A DNA stretch of 64,000 nucleotides from AP-15 sp963774345 (GCA_963774345.1 CAVZFB010000027.1:124001-188000), one strand, 5' to 3'. Positions 44,568-54,295 are shown, counted from the stretch's first letter. Made by a program: numbers and translations. Notes: generated from the letters alone by a model not told the origin.

Positions 44568-45931
44568 GCAAAGACGCCATGTGAAGCAAGGAAATCGCGC
44601 CAGCCGGGGTAGAGTTCGTCATCGATTATCGCGCTGTCGCGCAGCAAGCGCAGCAGGCCGCGGTCGGTTTCAAGGGCGGTGCCGCAGGGCAAGGCCAGCC
44701 AGCGGATTTCTTCGGGGCCGTCGAGCTGTCGCCATATCGCGCGGTTGAGTTTTGCAACCGGCTCATGGCTGGGCTCGACCGGCATCGCGTCGCCGGCCGC
44801 GCACAGGGTTAAAACATCTTCGAGGAGAGCGGACGCGGGTGCGAGGCCGGCGAGTGGGCGTGGGCCGGACAGCAGCGCGGCGACGATCCTCCGCGCCGCC
44901 GGTGTGTCATAGGCGCGAGCGCCGGCTGGTGTCGTGGTCGCATAGCGGATGGCGACGGCGGGTCGAGCCAGCGCAAAGGTGCTCGCCAGCAGCCGTTCGG
45001 CACGTTCGTCCGGGTCCAGGCGCCGGTTCCCGCGATCGAAAACATCGCAGCGCAGGCGCTGGTCGAGGAAGAAATCGCGGGCGAGTTCGCGGAGATCCGG
45101 GTCGGCGATGCACGCCAGCGTCTCACGCACGCTGTCGCTGAGCGCCAGCCGATCGAAATTCTCGATCAGGGTCGTGGAGCCTACTGGGGCGAGGCCGATC
45201 GTCGCCATCGCGGCGCGGACCTCGGTTACATAGAGCGGCCGCCAGGCAGCGTGCATGAATTCATGGACAAGATAGGCCGGGGTGTAGTCTTCCGGGCGTG
45301 CTTTCAGCTCGGCGAGGGTAAGGCTCGGCGCCAGTGCCGGTACCCCGGCTGAGGCGAGCACGCGGACGATCTCGGCTGCGGCGGTAAAGCGCGCCGCACT
45401 ATCGCCGGGGAAGCTCTGTCCGAGTTCGTGCACGAGGCGCTGAAAGGGCAGGTCGCGTGTCCAGCCCGGCATCGCATTGTAGCTGACGTAAACGAGCCCG
45501 CCGGGTTTGAGGTGGCGGTCGATAAACCGCCGCAGCGCGGCTTGGTTTTCGGCATCGACCCAGCTGTAGACGCCGTGGGCGACGAGGTAATCGAATGGCG
45601 GCAAGTCGAGACCGACCGCGGTGGCGAAATCGACGGGGTTAAAGCGCACATTCGCGATCGCCGCCTCTGCCGCGAGCCGCTGGGCGTGCTCGCCATGCAC
45701 CGGTATCATGTCGATGCCGTGAAAGGTTCCACGCGGATGGGTAGCGGCGAGGATCGCTGCGGTCACCCCCTGGCCGCAGCCGAGGTCGCACCAAGCGAAG
45801 CCGTTCGCGCGCGTGGGTGGATCGACCCCGCAAACGAGCGCCACATGGTCGAGCCAGGCTGGAGCGAGCATCGGCTTGAAGTCGCGCAGATAGGGAATGT
45901 CGGCAACGTAACCGTGGAAATCACGCGTCAT
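44561..45931 (-). CDS. SAM-dependent methyltransferase with methyltransferase regulatory domain
   Basis: A 456-residue protein. The N-terminal half is a class I methyltransferase (WCDLGCGQGVTAAILAATHP, then FHGIDMIPVHGEHA, HLKPGGLVYVSYNAMPGW). The second half is the predicted regulatory domain found fused to such enzymes, seen here from about residue 215 (TLAELKARPEDYTPAYLVHE, then FDRLALSDSVRETLACIAD). Substrate and partner unknown; relatives occur near surface-polysaccharide genes. GGAGACAGGCG precedes the ATG. Intact. Confidence 0.87.
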   Translation of the reverse strand: MTRDFHGYVADIPYLRDFKPMLAPAWLDHVALVCGVDPPTRANGFAWCDLGCGQGVTAAILAATHPRGTFHGIDMIPVHGEHAQRLAAEAAIANVRFNPVDFATAVGLDLPPFDYLVAHGVYSWVDAENQAALRRFIDRHLKPGGLVYVSYNAMPGWTRDLPFQRLVHELGQSFPGDSAARFTAAAEIVRVLASAGVPALAPSLTLAELKARPEDYTPAYLVHEFMHAAWRPLYVTEVRAAMATIGLAPVGSTTLIENFDRLALSDSVRETLACIADPDLRELARDFFLDQRLRCDVFDRGNRRLDPDERAERLLASTFALARPAVAIRYATTTPAGARAYDTPAARRIVAALLSGPRPLAGLAPASALLEDVLTLCAAGDAMPVEPSHEPVAKLNRAIWRQLDGPEEIRWLALPCGTALETDRGLLRLLRDSAIIDDELYPGWRDFLASHGVFAQ

Positions 45932-46055
45932 CGCCTGTCTCCCGGAATGGGCGATCCCGGCGGCGCCGAGTCGACTAGTCCGATAGCCAACAAAAATGCT
46001 ATACTACCTGCGCTGAACCCATCTTTCCTGGGGGAGCGCCCTTGAGGAGAGCCAA

Positions 46056-47939
46056 GTGGTAGAAGGCCAAGGGGTCGAGCGGAAGCTCGCGGCCATCTTT
46101 GCCGCCGACGTCGCCGAGTACAGCCGCCTGATGGGCGTCGACGAGGTTGGCACCCTGCGCCAGCTCCAAGCCTATCGGGCAATCCTCGACCATCTGGTTG
46201 AGATTCATCACGGTCGTATCTTCAATACCGCTGGCGATAGCGTAATCGCGGATTTCGCCAGTGCCGTCGATGCCGTCGAATGCGCGGTCGCGGTGCAACA
46301 GGCGATCGCCGAGGAAAATGCTAACCGCGCTCCGGAAGAACAGATGCGGTTCCGCATCGGCGTCCATGTCGGTGACGTGATCGTCGAAGGATCTAATCTC
46401 TACGGCGACAGCGTCAACATCGCTGCTCGGCTAGAGGCCCTGGCCGAGCCCGGCGGAGTTTGTCTGTCCGGCGCCGTGCGCGATCAGATCGGAACGAGGT
46501 TGCCGGTCGGCTTTACCACGCTCGGCGAGCAGCAAGTAAAAAACATCGCCGAGCCGGTGCGCGCTTTCAAGGTCGACGATAGCTTTGGTCACTCGTCGGC
46601 TTTGGCGGCCGGCACCCGCGGATGGCGAGGGCGACGTTTCGTTATCGGTCTTGCGGCCGTTGCCGTCCTCGCGTTTATCGCGGCTGGCGCAGCGTCGTGG
46701 CTGCGATGGGGCCCGTCAGCGGTAACGAATGTGACCGCGCCTCGGCTGTCAATGGTGGTACTGCCCTTCACCAACCTCAGTAACGACCCGAACCAGGAAT
46801 ATTTCGCAGACGGTATCACCGACGATCTGACGACCGATTTGTCGCGGATCGAAGGTAGCCTGGTGATCGCGCGCAACACAGCCTTCTCCTACAAAGGCAA
46901 AGCAGTCGACGCCAAGAAAATCGGGCGCGAGCTCGACGTGCGCTACGTCCTCGAAGGCAGTGTTCAGCGCTCAGCCAAAGAGGTTCGGGTCAATGTGCAG
47001 TTGGTCGATGCCGAGACCAACCGGCAGCTCTGGGCAGAACGATTCGACCGCGACGTCGGCGATTTGTTCGCGTTGCAGAACGAGATCACCGAGCGGATCG
47101 CCCGAGCGCTGCAATCGCAGTTGGCGATCGCTGAGGCCGGCCGGCCGATCGCCCATCCCGACGCGCTCGACTATATTCTGCGCGGGCGCGCACAGCTGAC
47201 CAAGCCGCTCTCGCGTGAAAACTATGATGAGGCCGTACGCGATTTCGAGACAGCGCACGCCCTCGATCCGCACGCCGTCGACGCGCAGGCTTGGCTCGCG
47301 GTCGTGCTGGCGGTCAGGGTCCTCGACGAGCTTAGCGATTTTCCGAGCGTCGACCTGCGGCGCGCTCGACAGCTGGCGGAAGAGGCGCTGGCAGCGGCGC
47401 CCAACAGCCCCATGGCGCATGCCGCAAAGGCCCAGGTGCTCCGTGCGGAAGGGCGCTGCGCGGAAGCCATTCCCGAATATGAAACCTCGATCGCCCTCGA
47501 TCGTAGCCGCGCCCCTCTTTATGCCCATCTCGGATGGTGTAAGTTTCTGACCGGATCGGTCGATGCGGTGGAACCTTACTTTGAGCAGGCCATTCGGCTC
47601 AGTCCGCACGAACCCGGCATTGCCGTATGGCATGGTCGGGTCGGTGTCGCGAAGCTTCTCCAGTCTCAGACCGACGAGGCGCTCGTCTGGCTGGAACAAG
47701 CGCGCAACGAGAACGCCCGCCTGCCATTTGTCCATGCCTATCTCGCAGCCGCTTACGCTCTCAAAGGCGATACCGAGCGCGCCCGCAAGGAGCTTGCTGA
47801 AGCGCAGCAGCTGAGCCCGGGTTATGCGACCCTGGCGCAAGTCGAAAAATCGAGCTTGTACGACAACCCGAAGATCCGGGCCTTTGCCGAAGCCACCTAT
47901 TTTCCCGGACTGCAAAAAGCCGGCATATCGGAAAAGTGA
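46056..47939 (+). CDS. Class III adenylate/guanylate cyclase with TolB-like and TPR domains
   Basis: A 627-residue single-pass membrane protein. Residues about 5-165 are the cyclase domain: LAAIFAADVAEYSRLMGVDE and FNTAGDSVIADFAS hold the two metal-binding Asp residues. A membrane helix (VIGLAAVAVLAFIAAGAASW) lies near 195-220. Then a TolB N-terminal-like domain (VVLPFTNLSNDPNQEYFADG and YVLEGSVQRSAKEVRVNVQL) and five or so TPR repeats to the end. This architecture is abundant in rhizobia-like genomes; it makes cAMP under signals sensed outside. It starts at a GTG behind GAGGAGAG. Confidence 0.9.
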   Translation: MVEGQGVERKLAAIFAADVAEYSRLMGVDEVGTLRQLQAYRAILDHLVEIHHGRIFNTAGDSVIADFASAVDAVECAVAVQQAIAEENANRAPEEQMRFRIGVHVGDVIVEGSNLYGDSVNIAARLEALAEPGGVCLSGAVRDQIGTRLPVGFTTLGEQQVKNIAEPVRAFKVDDSFGHSSALAAGTRGWRGRRFVIGLAAVAVLAFIAAGAASWLRWGPSAVTNVTAPRLSMVVLPFTNLSNDPNQEYFADGITDDLTTDLSRIEGSLVIARNTAFSYKGKAVDAKKIGRELDVRYVLEGSVQRSAKEVRVNVQLVDAETNRQLWAERFDRDVGDLFALQNEITERIARALQSQLAIAEAGRPIAHPDALDYILRGRAQLTKPLSRENYDEAVRDFETAHALDPHAVDAQAWLAVVLAVRVLDELSDFPSVDLRRARQLAEEALAAAPNSPMAHAAKAQVLRAEGRCAEAIPEYETSIALDRSRAPLYAHLGWCKFLTGSVDAVEPYFEQAIRLSPHEPGIAVWHGRVGVAKLLQSQTDEALVWLEQARNENARLPFVHAYLAAAYALKGDTERARKELAEAQQLSPGYATLAQVEKSSLYDNPKIRAFAEATYFPGLQKAGISEK

Positions 47940-48270
47940 TCCACCCAGGTTATCCGGGGGACGAGCGTCGCGGGTGTGCGCTTGGCGCTAGCCGAAAGCG
48001 ACCGAGCCGAAAGCAAAGCCAGCGAGTTGCCGATCTCGAAGCTGGGCGCAGCGACAGGGGCTGTGGGGATTGCAGCATTGCCTGCTCTGGCCGGTTGCAA
48101 CGGACCGTCCTGGACGTTGCTCAGGTGCACCGCGAGATCCTCGGGAGAAATCCGCCGAGCCCGTCTCCGAAACTCAGGACGGCAGCGCCGAGATTGCTGA
48201 ATACCGTTGCCGCTGATAACGCTGCGGCTTTTGGTTATGATGCGCCGCCAGCGGCTATGTAGAGGTGACG
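47940..48270. other. Intergenic region without a supported gene
   Basis: About 330 bases between the cyclase and RidA genes. Short open frames exist but none has a ribosome site or recognisable motif. No strong terminator hairpin stands out. Confidence 0.5.
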
Positions 48271-48741
48271 ATGCAGATCGAGCAACGACTGAACGATTTG
48301 GGAATCACGCTCCCAGAGATCGGCGCCCCATGGGGCAGTTACGTGCACGCCAAACTCGTTGGCAATCTCTTGTACCTGTCGGGCAAGCAACCCCCCGATA
48401 GCGAAGGCAAGACGCCACGCGGCAAGCTCGGCGCCGGCATGTCGGTCGATGAGGGCTACCGTCACGCCCGCGGGGTTGGGCTGATGCTGATCGCGGCGAT
48501 GCGAGATGCGCTCGACGGCGATCTTGACCGGGTCGCGGACATCGTCAAGGTATTCGGCATGGTCAACGCTGCCCCGGATTTCGAGGAACACCCCAAGGTC
48601 GTCAACGGCTGCTCTGACCTGTTTGTCGAGGTGTTTGGCGAACACGGCCGGCACGCGCGCTCCGCGGTCGGGATGAGTTCGTTGCCGGGCGGCATCCCGG
48701 TCGAAATCGAAGCCATCGTCGCGATCAAATATGCCGCCTAG
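48271..48741 (+). CDS. RidA/YjgF-family protein
   Basis: A 156-residue member of the RidA (YjgF/YER057c/UK114) family, which removes reactive enamine or imine intermediates. It begins QIEQRLNDLGITLPEIGAPW GS and continues YLSGKQPPDSEG, IVKVFGMVNAAPDFEEHPKV and RSAVGMSSLPGGIPVEIEA, where the Arg-Ser of the binding site is seen. It resembles the subgroup about 150 residues long. AGAGGTG precedes the ATG; a GTG two codons upstream is possible. Confidence 0.93.
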   Translation: MQIEQRLNDLGITLPEIGAPWGSYVHAKLVGNLLYLSGKQPPDSEGKTPRGKLGAGMSVDEGYRHARGVGLMLIAAMRDALDGDLDRVADIVKVFGMVNAAPDFEEHPKVVNGCSDLFVEVFGEHGRHARSAVGMSSLPGGIPVEIEAIVAIKYAA

Positions 48742-48810
48742 TTTAGCGATCGAGAGTCGGTCAGCCACGTCTGAAGGATCAGTTTGTCGCTTCCCGCCGA
48801 TCGCCAGTGA

Positions 48811-49182
48811 GGGCGCGCCAGCGCTACCGCCGAGCCCTCGTCGGAGCGCCGGCAGATCAGCCGGCTCATGCTGTTTTTCGCCTTGGTCTATATCGTCGAA
48901 GGGCTCGGCCAGACCGGCGGCCTGATCGCCCAGCCGCTCAACTATTTTCTGAAGCAGGTCTACGGGTGGACCCCGGTCCAGGTGACCGCTTATCTGACGG
49001 TCCTGAACCTTCCGTGGATCATTAAGCCGGTGTACGGGATCGTCTCGGATTTCGTGCCGCTGTTCGGCTATCGCCGCAAGGCCTACCTGATTCTCGCCAA
49101 CGCTGCCGCCATTGGTGCTTATTTCTCGGTCGCACGCATCACGGCGCCGGGACCCCTTGTGTTTGTCCTCCTGCTAAACGCC
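48811..49182 (+). pseudogene. Truncated MFS/BT1-type transporter fragment
   Basis: The frame carries only the first three or four helices of a folate/biopterin-type MFS transporter: LMLFFALVYIVEGLGQTGGL, NYFLKQVYGWTPVQVTAYLT and KPVYGIVSDFVPLFGYRRKA. After about residue 110 (PLVFVLLL) similarity ends and the sequence becomes AT-richer non-family DNA that happens to stay open into the next gene. No clear ribosome site. The rest of the transporter was deleted. Confidence 0.75.
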
Positions 49183-49317
49183 CATCGCAAAAATGTCAAA
49201 GGCATCTCCATAACTGTGGCATCTTTACTGTGGGCGCTTTGTGTAGAAAGTCATAAAAGTGTAAGGTTAACGGTCTGGATTTTGCCCGGCTGTCGAATGC
49301 ACATGGCGGAGGAACAG

Positions 49318-50919
49318 ATGGCTCGTGGGATGACGCGGCGCGAATTTGCGGCGGGCGCGGGAGGGGTGGCGATCGCGATTTCCGGGATCGGGCGGCGGCC
49401 GCGTGCAGCGAGCGATACAACGACTTTGCGTTTTATCGCCCAGTCGGATCTGCGCGTCCTCGATCCGATATGGACGACAGCTTACGTCACCCGTAATCAC
49501 GGCTACATGGTGTTCGACGCACTGTTTGCGCTCGATCACAATTTCCAGCCGCATCCTCAAATGGTCGGCGATTACAACATTTCGCCGGACAAGCTCCTTT
49601 ACAGCTTCAGCTTGCGCGATGGCCTCAAATTCCACGACGGGCAACCGGTGCGCGGGCGCGACTGCGTCGCGTCGCTCAAGCGCTGGATGGTGCGCGACTC
49701 GTTCGGGCAGACGCTGGCAAGCGCGGTCGATGAAATGAAAGGGAGCGACGACAAGAGCTTTACGATCCGGTTGAAAGCACCGTTTCCGCTGCTGATCAAC
49801 GCGCTCGGTAAGGTGTCCAGCCTGGTGCCCTTCATCATGCCCGAACGGCTCGCCCAGACTGACCCCTACAAGCAGATCACCGAAATGGTCGGGTCCGGCC
49901 CATTCAAGTTCGTCGCCTCAGAATTTCAACCGGGCAACAAGGTCGTCTACGTCAAGAACACAGATTACGTGCCGCGCGCAGAGCCGCCAAGTTGGGCGTC
50001 GGGCGGCAAGATTGCCAAAATCGATCGGGTGGAGTGGCTTTATATCCCCGATCACGCCACCGCCACTGCGGCGCTGAACGCCGGCGAAGTCGATTGGTGG
50101 GAGAATCCGCCGCTCGACCTCGTTCCAGTATTGGCCGCCAACCCCGACGTAAAGGTTACTGATGTCGACCCGCTCGGGATCATGGACATGCTGGTGTTCA
50201 ACCATCTCTACCCGCCGTTCGACAATCAGAAGATGCGTGAAGCGGTCTTGGCGGTCGCCGATCAGAACGATTTCATGGAAGCTGTCGCCGGTGACCCGAA
50301 GAATTGGAAGGTTTGCGCCTCGTTCTTCACCTGCGGCACGCCGATGGCGAGCGACGCCGACGCGGCAGCGCTGACCGGCAAGCGCGATTTCGACAAAGCT
50401 AAAAAGCTGATCGCCGAGGCCGGGTACAAGGGCGAAAAGGTTGTCGTCCTAGATGCGGTCGATCAGCCGAATGTGCACGGACAGGCGCTGGTCGCCGCCG
50501 ATTTGCTGAAGAAGCTCGGGCTGAACGTCGAGATCGCGGCCAGCGACTGGGGCAATGTAGTCGTCCGCCGTGCGTCGAAAAAGCCGATCGCCGATGGCGG
50601 CTGGAATGTCTTCTGCACCGGTTGGACGGGGGCCGACATGCTCGATCCGACGCTAAACCAGGGGTTGCGCAGCAATGGCGACAAGGCGTGGTTCGGCTGG
50701 CCAAGGGACGACACGATCGAGGCGTTGCGGGCCGACTGGATCAAGGCAAGCGATATAGAAGACCGTCAGGAGGTCGCGGCCAAGATCCAACGGCGTGCCT
50801 TCGAAACCGTGCCCTACGTTCCGACCGGCCTGTTTGCGGCCAAGACCGCATACCGGAAAAACGTCGAGGGCGTTATTCAGGGGCCGGCGATCTTCCAGTG
50901 GAACGTCGCGAAGGTGTGA
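49318..50919 (+). CDS. ABC transporter solute-binding protein, family 5 (peptide/nickel type)
   Basis: A 533-residue exported binding protein. The N-terminus has a Tat signal (TRREFAAGAGGVAIAISGIG). The body follows DppA/OppA: YNISPDKLLYSFSLRDGLKF, HDGQPVRGRDCVASLKRW, PFKFVASEFQPGNKVVYVKN, NHLYPPFDNQKMREAVL and a C-terminal FETVPYVPTGLF. Ligand unknown; no permease or ATPase genes are next to it. The ATG at 49318 has GGAGG seven bases upstream. An open frame joins it to the transporter fragment before it, but this is not one gene. Confidence 0.9.
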   Translation: MARGMTRREFAAGAGGVAIAISGIGRRPRAASDTTTLRFIAQSDLRVLDPIWTTAYVTRNHGYMVFDALFALDHNFQPHPQMVGDYNISPDKLLYSFSLRDGLKFHDGQPVRGRDCVASLKRWMVRDSFGQTLASAVDEMKGSDDKSFTIRLKAPFPLLINALGKVSSLVPFIMPERLAQTDPYKQITEMVGSGPFKFVASEFQPGNKVVYVKNTDYVPRAEPPSWASGGKIAKIDRVEWLYIPDHATATAALNAGEVDWWENPPLDLVPVLAANPDVKVTDVDPLGIMDMLVFNHLYPPFDNQKMREAVLAVADQNDFMEAVAGDPKNWKVCASFFTCGTPMASDADAAALTGKRDFDKAKKLIAEAGYKGEKVVVLDAVDQPNVHGQALVAADLLKKLGLNVEIAASDWGNVVVRRASKKPIADGGWNVFCTGWTGADMLDPTLNQGLRSNGDKAWFGWPRDDTIEALRADWIKASDIEDRQEVAAKIQRRAFETVPYVPTGLFAAKTAYRKNVEGVIQGPAIFQWNVAKV

Positions 50920-50931
50920 GAACCGCGACGG

Positions 50932-52668
50932 CTAAATGTCCGCATAAGTGTGGGTCTCGGCGCGGGCGCCGGGGTGGGTGACCGCCCCCTTCTCGGCGTC
51001 GCCGACGGTCTGCGCATAGCGCCACAGGCAGCCCGCCTGGTAATCGTTGCGGCGTGGCGTCCACGCCAGCCGGCGGGCGGTGAGTTCGCCATCGCTCAAG
51101 CCCACGTCGAGCGTGCCGGCATGCGCGTCGATCGTGATTACGTCGCCGTCACGGATCAGGCCGATCGGGCCGCCGACCGCCGCCTCTGGGCCAACATGGC
51201 CGATGCAAAAGCCGTGGGTCGCCCCCGAGAAGCGCCCATCGGTCAAAAGCGCCACCTTGTCGCCAACACCCTGGCCGTAGAGCGCTGCCGTCGTTGACAG
51301 CATTTCGCGCATCCCCGGCCCGCCGCGCGGACCTTCGTAGCGGATGACTATGACGTCACCCTCCTTGTAGCGGCGCTTGTCGACCGCTTCGAACGCATCC
51401 TCTTCGCGGTCGAAGCAGCGCGCGGGCCCGCTAAAGCGCAGATTCGCCATGCCCGCGACTTTGACGATCGCGCCCTGCGGCGCGAGGTTGCCCTTCAGAA
51501 CCATCAGGCCGCCGGTGGGCGATAATGGCGCCGACGTCGGCCGCACTACATCCTGACCCGCTGGAAACGCCACGCCCCGCAAATTCTCGGCGATGGTCCT
51601 GCCGGTGACGGTTATGCAGTCGCCGTGTAGATAGCCGCCGTCGAACAATGCCTTCATCAACACCGGCACGCCGCCGACGTCATGCAGATCCTTCATCACA
51701 TAGCGACCGCCGGGCTTCAGATCGCCGATATAGGGCGTGCGCTTGCAGATCTCGCCAAAAGCGTGCAGATCGAAATCGATGCCCACTTCGTTGGCGATCG
51801 CCGGCAGGTGCAGCCCGCCATTGGTCGAACCGCCGGCGGCGGCGACCACGGTCGCGGCATTCTCGATCGCCTGGCGGGTGACGATGTCGCGCGGGCGAAT
51901 GTTGCGCCGCAGCAATTCCATGACCGCCTGCCCCGAAGCCTCCGCATAGGCGTCGCGCGAATCGTAGGGCGCCGGGGCGCCGGCCGAGCCGGGCAGCGCC
52001 AGGCCGATCGCCTCAGAGACGCAGGCCATGGTGTTGGCGGTGAAGAGGCCGCCGCAAGAGCCGGCCGAGGGGCAGGCGGCGCATTCGAGCTCGTGCAGCT
52101 CTTCGTCTGAGACCTTGCCGATGCTGTGCGACCCAACCGCCTCGAACACGTCGCCGATGGTCACGTCCTTGCCGCGAAAGCGGCCGGGAAGGATCGAGCC
52201 GCCGTACATGAAGACCGACGGCACGTTGAGGCGCAGCATCGCCATCATCAGCCCGGGCAAGGACTTGTCGCAACCGGCGAGGCCGACGAGCGCGTCGTAG
52301 CAATGCCCGCGCATCGACAGCTCGACCGAGTCGGCAATGACCTCGCGGCTGACCAGCGACGATTTCATCCCCTCGTGACCCATCGCGATGCCGTCGGTGA
52401 CGGTGATCGTGGTGAATTCGCGAGGCGTGCCGCCACTGGCCGCGACCCCCTTTTTCGCCGCCTGCGCTTGGCGCGACAGCGAGATGTTGCATGGCGCCAA
52501 CTCGTTCCAGGTCGTGGCGACGCCGACCAGCGGCTGGGCAATCTGCTCGTCGGTCAAGCCCATCGAATAGAGAAAGGCGCGGTGCGGCGCCCGCTCGGGT
52601 CCGATCGTCACGTGCCGGCTCGGCATGCGCGACTTGTCGATCACGGGTCGGCGGGCGTCGTCGGGCAT
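50932..52668 (-). CDS. ilvD: Dihydroxy-acid dehydratase
   Basis: Dehydrates dihydroxy-isovalerate and dihydroxy-methylvalerate in valine, leucine and isoleucine synthesis. The 578-residue protein has WNELAPCNISLSRQA, GLAGCDKSLPGLMMAML, CAACPSAGSCGGLFTANTM and TDGRFSGATHGFCIGHVGPE, giving the cysteines of the Fe-S cluster and the substrate site. Complete. Its ATG follows GGAG and comes two bases after the stop of a small upstream gene, so the two may be translationally coupled. Confidence 0.94.
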   Translation of the reverse strand: MPDDARRPVIDKSRMPSRHVTIGPERAPHRAFLYSMGLTDEQIAQPLVGVATTWNELAPCNISLSRQAQAAKKGVAASGGTPREFTTITVTDGIAMGHEGMKSSLVSREVIADSVELSMRGHCYDALVGLAGCDKSLPGLMMAMLRLNVPSVFMYGGSILPGRFRGKDVTIGDVFEAVGSHSIGKVSDEELHELECAACPSAGSCGGLFTANTMACVSEAIGLALPGSAGAPAPYDSRDAYAEASGQAVMELLRRNIRPRDIVTRQAIENAATVVAAAGGSTNGGLHLPAIANEVGIDFDLHAFGEICKRTPYIGDLKPGGRYVMKDLHDVGGVPVLMKALFDGGYLHGDCITVTGRTIAENLRGVAFPAGQDVVRPTSAPLSPTGGLMVLKGNLAPQGAIVKVAGMANLRFSGPARCFDREEDAFEAVDKRRYKEGDVIVIRYEGPRGGPGMREMLSTTAALYGQGVGDKVALLTDGRFSGATHGFCIGHVGPEAAVGGPIGLIRDGDVITIDAHAGTLDVGLSDGELTARRLAWTPRRNDYQAGCLWRYAQTVGDAEKGAVTHPGARAETHTYADI

Positions 52669-52670
52669 TT

Positions 52671-52874
52671 TCAACATCTCCCCGGGCGATGGTCTTGGGC
52701 GGCGGCCACCGTAGCGATCGGATCCGGGTTGATCAATGCCGCGGGCGCGCCGCCGCTGCCGGGGCTCGCCGCGGCCAATAAGCTGAAACACCCGACCGCA
52801 ATTGCCAGGCACATGAGCCAGGCGCCGATCGCGTCGCGATCGGCGAGCCCGGCATTAGTCGGCTGCTCCCACAT
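52671..52874 (-). CDS. Small putative membrane protein upstream of ilvD
   Basis: A 67-residue protein (MWEQPTNAGLADRDAIGAWL then MCLAIAVGCFSLLAAAS) with one predicted membrane helix at about 17-37. GGAGG lies six bases before the ATG. Its stop codon TGA is two bases before the ilvD ATG. The coding case rests on this ribosome site and tight packing; there is no known family. Confidence 0.5.
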   Translation of the reverse strand: MWEQPTNAGLADRDAIGAWLMCLAIAVGCFSLLAAASPGSGGAPAALINPDPIATVAAAQDHRPGRC

Positions 52875-52903
52875 AACCCGCCTCCAATTCGCTCTTACGA
52901 CGC

Positions 52904-53308
52904 TCACGACGCAGGACGGACGGGTTTGACGACAATCTTGCCCACCATATACGGGTGGATCGAGCAGAAATAATGGTAGACCCCCGGGGTCGCGAAGGTG
53001 TGGGAGAAGCTGTCGTCGGTGTCGAGCGCCGCCGAAGAGAACCCTTTGTGGTCATCCTGCACCTTGTGCACTTCGCCGTCGTCGTTCTTCCAGGTCACCG
53101 TCGTACCGGCAGCGATGGTGAGCTGCGGCGGGGCGAAGGCGAAGTTGTCGATCTTGATCGTGACCGCTTTCGCTGCGGCATCGACCACCGCGCCGCCGGC
53201 GGCGCCGAAACCCGGCATCCCGGCGGCGAGAAGCGCCGTCGTACCGATCGCGCCGAAGATCGGGGCGAAACGCACGCGGCGCGGCATCGGATTCCCGCTC
53301 GTTGACAT
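52904..53308 (-). CDS. Exported cupredoxin (plastocyanin/amicyanin-like)
   Basis: A 134-residue blue copper protein. A signal sequence (FAPIFGAIGTTALLAAGMPG) is followed by a single cupredoxin domain: IKIDNFAFAPPQLTIAAGTT, TWKNDDGEVHKVQDD and GVYHYFCSIHPYMVGKIVVK. The type-1 copper ligands are the His in EVHKV and the Cys, His and Met in FCSIHPYM. It should act as a periplasmic electron carrier. The gene is 12 bases downstream of the phosphoesterase gene, so probably one operon with it and the cytochrome b561 gene. Confidence 0.93.
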   Translation of the reverse strand: MSTSGNPMPRRVRFAPIFGAIGTTALLAAGMPGFGAAGGAVVDAAAKAVTIKIDNFAFAPPQLTIAAGTTVTWKNDDGEVHKVQDDHKGFSSAALDTDDSFSHTFATPGVYHYFCSIHPYMVGKIVVKPVRPAS

Positions 53309-53320
53309 GGTAACTCTCCC

Positions 53321-54295
53321 TCACGCAACGAGCGTGCTGTCGGTTAGCGCCGGCGCGCCTTTGCCGCTGACGTAACCGACTGTCCTGACGCCCAGATATT
53401 TGCGCAGATCGCCAGCCGCCACCTGCTTCATCGGGCCGGGAGCGGGTGCTGTCCCCGGCGCCGGCTGTGGAAATGCGGTCGAGGCCGCCGTATGAAACGT
53501 GACGTTGCCCTCGACCTTTTGGATAATCTGGTGGATGTGGCCGTTGAGCACGGTCACCGAACCGAAGCGCTTGAGATAGCCGAGCGCGCGTCCGGCGTCG
53601 GCCGTGCCCCAGCCCCACTTCTCGTAGATCGTCCACATCGGCAGATGGGCGAGGACGACAATCGGGGTGCTGGCCGAACGGCCGGCAACGTCCTTCTCCA
53701 GCCATTCGAGTTGGTCGTCACCCAAGGTTGCGAGACCGGCGGATTTGAACCCGGGCTGAAAATCAAAGACGTTGATCAGCCCGATAAAATGGACGCCGGC
53801 CATGTCGAAGCTGTACCAGCCCTTGCCCTGCGTATTCTTGCCGTAGCGGGCGAGATAGGCCTTGCCATTGTCGGCGTCGGCCACGTCGTGCTCGCCGGGA
53901 ATAAAGAAAACCTGCTTGTTCGCTCCCTTGATGACCTGATCGGCGGTGTCCCACTGCTCTTCCTTCGACAGGTGGCTGATATCCCCGGTGTGGATCAGAA
54001 AGGCCGGCTGGGTTGGCATCGCCTTGATCTTGGCGATCGCCTCGCCGAGCGTGGCGGCCGGGTCCGGGTTCGGCGGCAAATGAAAGCCGATATGGCTGTC
54101 ACTGATCTGCACAAAGGTCAGATCGCCTTGCGCAGCCTCGGCGGCGGCTGCCGAGCCCACCAGTCCCAGCGTGCGGGGCACCCCGCCGCTCAAGCTCCAG
54201 AGGACGCCAGTACCCGCCCAGCTCATGCACTTCAATAGACCCCGGCGATTGATGTTCGCTTGGCCCAGCAACTTGGTCCCGTCACGATCGGCCAT
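53321..54295 (-). CDS. Tat-exported calcineurin-like metallophosphoesterase
   Basis: A 324-residue exported phosphoesterase. A Tat signal (NINRRGLLKCMSWAGTGVLW) leads to the metal motifs VQISDSHIGFH, HTGDISHLS, FFIPGEHDV (with Glu in place of the usual Asn), VVLAHLPMW and LNGHIHQI. The usual GNHD reads GEHD, which is seen in some members. Substrate unknown. It precedes the cupredoxin gene by 12 bases; the pair may serve periplasmic redox or phosphate metabolism. Confidence 0.9.
   Translation of the reverse strand: MADRDGTKLLGQANINRRGLLKCMSWAGTGVLWSLSGGVPRTLGLVGSAAAAEAAQGDLTFVQISDSHIGFHLPPNPDPAATLGEAIAKIKAMPTQPAFLIHTGDISHLSKEEQWDTADQVIKGANKQVFFIPGEHDVADADNGKAYLARYGKNTQGKGWYSFDMAGVHFIGLINVFDFQPGFKSAGLATLGDDQLEWLEKDVAGRSASTPIVVLAHLPMWTIYEKWGWGTADAGRALGYLKRFGSVTVLNGHIHQIIQKVEGNVTFHTAASTAFPQPAPGTAPAPGPMKQVAAGDLRKYLGVRTVGYVSGKGAPALTDSTLVA

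Noticed and set aside
48868..50919. A single 683-residue transporter/binding-protein fusion
   Set aside because: The binding protein has its own ribosome site and Tat signal at 49318, and the first part is a truncated transporter.
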